Positions 60,419 to 64,000 of a stretch of 64,000 nucleotides of DNA are shown one piece after another. The DNA is from Talinum fruticosum. Its lineage: Eukaryota > Streptophyta > Magnoliopsida > Caryophyllales > Talinaceae. The stretch lies in NCBI GenBank assembly GCA_021018815.1, contig JAITYX010000074.1:1116001-1180000 (forward strand), written 5' to 3'. The notes beneath the pieces are model-generated. The model did no database searches. It saw only the letters and a list, made by a program, of their open reading frames with translations, and had not been told where the DNA came from. The first letter of the stretch is position 1, and each line of letters starts with the position of its first letter. The position numbers were made by a program, and so were the translations under genes.

Positions 60419-62684
60419 TCATCTTTGAATTTGTTCACATCTCACATCAGCAACAACATGACGAATATGAGGTGCGTACCACTTTACTCTCTCCAGATGC
60501 ACCAGCGATACCTCCCAACATCGACCTGAGAATGCGTTAAGAGATTCGAGCTTCAGATGTCAAAAACTTGAACTTGACTCAACCTGGAAACTTCATTGTG
60601 TTTCCTTGGTGCATAATACGTGGAATAAAATGAACGAGGAACGATGAAATATGCTGGACAAAGGATACCTTCAGATTTTGCAATTTCAGAGATCGACTTC
60701 ACTACATGTTCTGTCCAATGACTCTCCTCTGAATCCTTCACGTTCTCATGTATGTGAAGTGTGCCACCCTCATACCTACAATCAAATTCAAGTGAAGGAT
60801 GCGGTAGAGATGATGGAAATTCACAACATGAAAGCTAACCATAGAAAGGAATGTCAACCAAGATTAACGATGGGGGTCAAACTGAGGTGACATTAAACAG
60901 GTGGATCAAAATATTATGATCAAACGGTGTATAGGTAGGATTATTTTGGGTTCAGTCATATTTGGGTCTATCGTACATTTGTCCAATATGCTTGTCGTAT
61001 GCAATCTGTCAAGGCAAATTTCAAGCTGGTTCGAGCTGTACAGATCTATTTGGGTTGGAGTCAAAGTTGGCAGGTAATGGGTGTTTTCTTTTTAATCATT
61101 TACACCAGGTAATCAGGTATGAGTCGGTTTTGCCAAGTCTAGGTAGTAGGACTGTAGGAGTCAATCGTGATGCACAAGCACAGATCTTGGTCTTCGATAT
61201 ATTGGATATTGTTACAGATCATTTCATAGTCAATAGCTATTTCTCTTTGTTTTCCCTTTGTTTTTCCTACATTCAACCATAGAACAGATGTCAAAGTGCA
61301 TTGCAAGAGCAACAATGGGATAGACAGATATTGGAATCCAGCTCTTCTGCTGAATGCTTTTGTGATCCACTATGGTCTTTTGACCAAAATGATCGAATAT
61401 CCTGGATGGATAACACACCTTAATGCTTGTACAGCAGTAACCCAACTGCCCTCACTTGATGGCAGAAGACCGAGACAGACACGATCAGCAACTCCCTGTG
61501 TTTATGGTGCAGAGACAGGATTAATTTTAGCAGCTAGATTTTCAACCTAAATGAAGCACAATTAATTTTTATCCACAAAATTAATTCCAAAGTTCAAATT
61601 TCTATATAGAGGGATGGCTGATGCACACATAAACTAAAACCCATCCCTTTTTTTTGGTATGCACGTCAATCAGGCGTAATCATTTTAGCAAACAAATGTA
61701 ACCATGGAATTTTCTGGAAACAAAAAGTGTCAAATTACCAAGAAACAAGCTCCAAGAGACCGGGATGGAATAGAGTTTCCATACAGTCAGATATCTAGTC
61801 TAGTAAAAACTAAAAAGCAAGCAAAAAGAAGAAAAAACCCAATGTGTTTTCCACCAGGTGTATGAGATGAAACCATAAAAGTACAGCTGCTTGCCATTTT
61901 TTTCTGCAAGAATATCTTCACAAAAGCTCTTTGGAGAATATAATCAGATGAATGAGTTTTTTTTTCCCTTTTAATCACGGATGAGTTAGACAAGAAACAA
62001 AAAGAGCATTACCTTAGGAGCTGTCAGCCGATTATCTCCTTCAAGTACAATGCAACGGTCAGACACAGAATTGGCTTGAAGATTATGTTGGAGAGCTTCT
62101 ACAGCATAGGGATTCCACTCACAGGCATAAACCAATTTGGCATGCGCTCTGGTCCGTAAGATTGGAACAAATTTGTCAAAAGCACACAAAGGACAGAACT
62201 TCAGCTTTAAAAAATTGTAAAGAGCGAAAGCACAAAAATCATTCTTCTAAGAACAACTGAATCCACCAAAGCAACAATGGACTAATGCACACAGGTTACA
62301 GCCTCTGACTGAAATGCACTTACCCACATTTCAAACTGATTATAATTTTCTTAAAGTAAAAAGCAAGTAATTGAATCATATACTTCAGGGTGCCCTGACA
62401 AAAGAAGAGTATGTTATTGAGCCTAGTAGATTAATAAATCCAACGTACCTTACAAGAAAAGGCAACGTAAAATATCCAATTCCTGCAAAAAGATCAACAA
62501 TAACTTCACCTCTACAGTTCAGATGAGCCATGCGAAGTTTCTCGGAAAGATTTCCCCAGGAGAACATGCACTTTGTAGCATCAAAACAGTATAAAATTCC
62601 ATTTTCACGATGCTTAACCCAACCATTATCTCCAACAAGCATCTCCAGACGACTATCTCTTGTTCCGGTTGGTGCAACGCGACC
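60419..62684 (-). CDS. TYW2-type tRNA wybutosine-synthesis transferase, 3' exons (partial)
   Basis: Five exons on the minus strand: 62684-62449, 62148-62013, 61495-61419, 60775-60669, 60525-60419 (TGA at 60419-60421). All are GT-AG, phases agree and the joined 663 bases stay open for 220 codons, so this part is intact. The enzyme transfers an aminocarboxypropyl group from S-adenosylmethionine to the modified G at position 37 of tRNA-Phe in wybutosine synthesis. The SAM fold is clear: RVAPTGTRDS, DATKCMFSWGNLSEKLR, then VDLFAGIGYFTLPFLV (motif I), LVYACEWNPYAVEAL (motif II), VLEGDNRLTAPK, GVADRVCLGLLPSSEGSW and VKWYAPHIRHVVADVRC. In plants this Met-10 domain is usually the C-terminal part of a fused TYW2/3/4 protein with TYW3 and Kelch regions upstream. 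I could not find those here. The exon before 62684 was not identified with confidence and may lie beyond 64000 or in degraded form at about 62815-62910. The family has VDLFAGIGYF(V/T) and ACEWNP as seen here. Confidence 0.88.
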
Positions 62685-62689
62685 CTGCA

Positions 62690-64000
62690 ACCAAGTCTGT
62701 GAGCATTCACTAACAGAAAGAACCATATTTTTAAACGTTACAACCCTCCTGCGATGGCACAAATGAGTAACACGTTATGCCTGAGAGTTAGCAAAAGCTG
62801 TAAAATGGTCACCTTTTGACAAGGTCCAACTATGGCAAGGATTTCTTCCTCATACAAACGAATTCTTTTGAAACTTGTTACCAAAAATTTCAAGTCCTTG
62901 ATTATAATGGCACTCAGGTTTTATTTTTGTCAAAAAAACCACCTAACTTTTCCATTTTTCAAATTTTCCACTCACCTTTTATTTCATGTGCACAATTGCC
63001 ATTTCAAGCCACAGACTTCTGGCTGCAGCAGATTAAGTTTCTCTCTTTCTTTTTTTTTTTTTTTATAAGAACCAGAACACATTCAACTGGAGAAAAACAA
63101 ATGGCAAAACAAGTATTTTTAAGCTTGTTCCAAAACTCAGTGTCCTCTCTTCTTGCTTGCCCTATGTTTGGGAACTTTCACTTAGATTCCCAGCTAATGG
63201 TTCCTCTTTCTTCCCCGCAATCTCAAAATCCTAAGGGAATTTTGATTCATGCTTTGCAACCCTAAGACTAGTTTGTGGACCCGCCATTCAAAACTCAAAA
63301 TTAATTTGAAATAACCATCTTTCACTTGACTTCAGTCATCCTTGTTAGAAACTGAATTCAACACAAATTCCTTAGAATCTTCTTCATGATCTGAATCACA
63401 CCCTTTTCACTTATATTGAATCCACCAAGTCAACTAGAACCAACTTATAATCATTATGATCAATATAAAATTCTAGATGTTGGTGAAGCATAGCTGAGCA
63501 TAGATTAATATTTCAATCAGTAACGACCTTCTCATTATTAACAATATCATGACCTTCATTCTTTTCGACCAAAGGCTCTTTATCTGCTTTTAATCCCACA
63601 TCCCCTTCTTTCTCCTCTTCTTTTTCTTCATCATCATCATTAACATCATCCAGAATTTCATAACCGAATTGGGATTAGCTTCAGAACCCAAATGAGCCCT
63701 GTGATTGATCACCAAATCTCCTGTATTTTGATTCAAAGATGAAGAAGACTTGATGATCCCTACGCAACAAGAACACTTCTTCACATCATCATCTAGCTCT
63801 TACTATGCCAATCTCTCTTATCCAACTGAAAAGGGCAGCATCATGAGCAGAGAACGATGAACAATCAAGACATACTTTGAGATTCCACAAGTTTTCTGTG
63901 ATTTGAGCAATACCCAATTTTCGATACTTTTACTTTTCTAGGGTTGTAAGAATTATGACCAACCCTCGAACAGAAGATGCAGAGGGGTTTAAAGCCAAAA
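62690..64000. other. Intron or intergenic DNA beyond the last TYW2 exon identified
   Basis: On the minus strand 62910-62815 reads KDLKFLVTSFKRIRLYEEEI and ends at gt (62814-62813 region), a weak candidate for a preceding exon. Bases 63665-63511 hold an acidic frame (DDDEEKEEEKEGD). Bases 63981-63940 read CIFCSRVGHNSYNP, a zinc-knuckle-like pattern lacking the last Cys. None is strong enough to call as a gene. Confidence 0.35.

Noticed and set aside
62815..62910. Preceding exon of the TYW2 gene (DLKFLVTSFKRIRLYEEEI)
   Set aside because: Ends at a possible splice donor and loosely resembles the family, but the usual R-L-A-R-Q end is absent.
63511..63981. Acidic frame and zinc-knuckle-like CIFCSRVGHNS near the window end
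   Set aside because: Short, in different frames, lacking the last ligand; could be a LINE or Copia fragment but evidence is too thin.

Overview
This is nuclear DNA from a flowering plant, most likely a eudicot. It is AT-rich, its genes have GT-AG introns, and repeats of every plant class fill the space between sparse genes. The gene set is also plant-specific: a calcium-dependent protein kinase, an S40-type senescence regulator, a NEP1-interacting-protein-like RING-H2 protein, a CLE-like peptide precursor and a TYW2-type wybutosine enzyme. I cannot name the species.

Layout. Bases 1-8.4 kb are a nest: a decayed LINE (A) carries an internally deleted Copia element (1216-6360, TSD tattg), which itself carries a solo LTR (3401-4780). 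A hAT-like MITE sits further along the same LINE. Bases 9.1-14.35 kb hold a minus-strand LINE (B) split by a second solo LTR of the same family (9679-11068, TSD agctt). An S40-like gene lies at 15.0-15.6 kb. Bases 15.6-25.4 kb are intergenic, with MITEs, SINE-like copies, an AT microsatellite and a GRF-zinc-finger-like pseudogene. The RING-H2 gene runs on the minus strand from 25.4 to 29.3 kb. Bases 29.6-44.3 kb hold MITEs, a TRIM-like element, LINE C with a 13-bp TSD (33767-37316), a third solo LTR (37868-39199) and AT-rich filler. The CDPK gene spans 44.6-49.6 kb in eight exons. A nested Tourist-like MITE cluster (50.9-52.5 kb) and LINE D (52.9-56.6 kb) follow. At 57.17-57.58 kb is a small secreted-protein gene with five tandem CLE-like repeats. 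The window ends with the 3' exons of a TYW2-type gene on the minus strand (60.4-62.7 kb).

The genes are independent loci, not an operon or pathway. The most unusual gene is the five-repeat CLE-like precursor, whose repeats keep an exact 19-residue (57-bp) period. The second notable pattern is technical or evolutionary: three otherwise well-conserved genes (S40-like, RING-H2, CDPK) each carry single-base frameshifts, mostly in homopolymer runs, which looks more like consensus error than independent gene death. No rRNA, CRISPR or plausible functional tRNA gene was seen.
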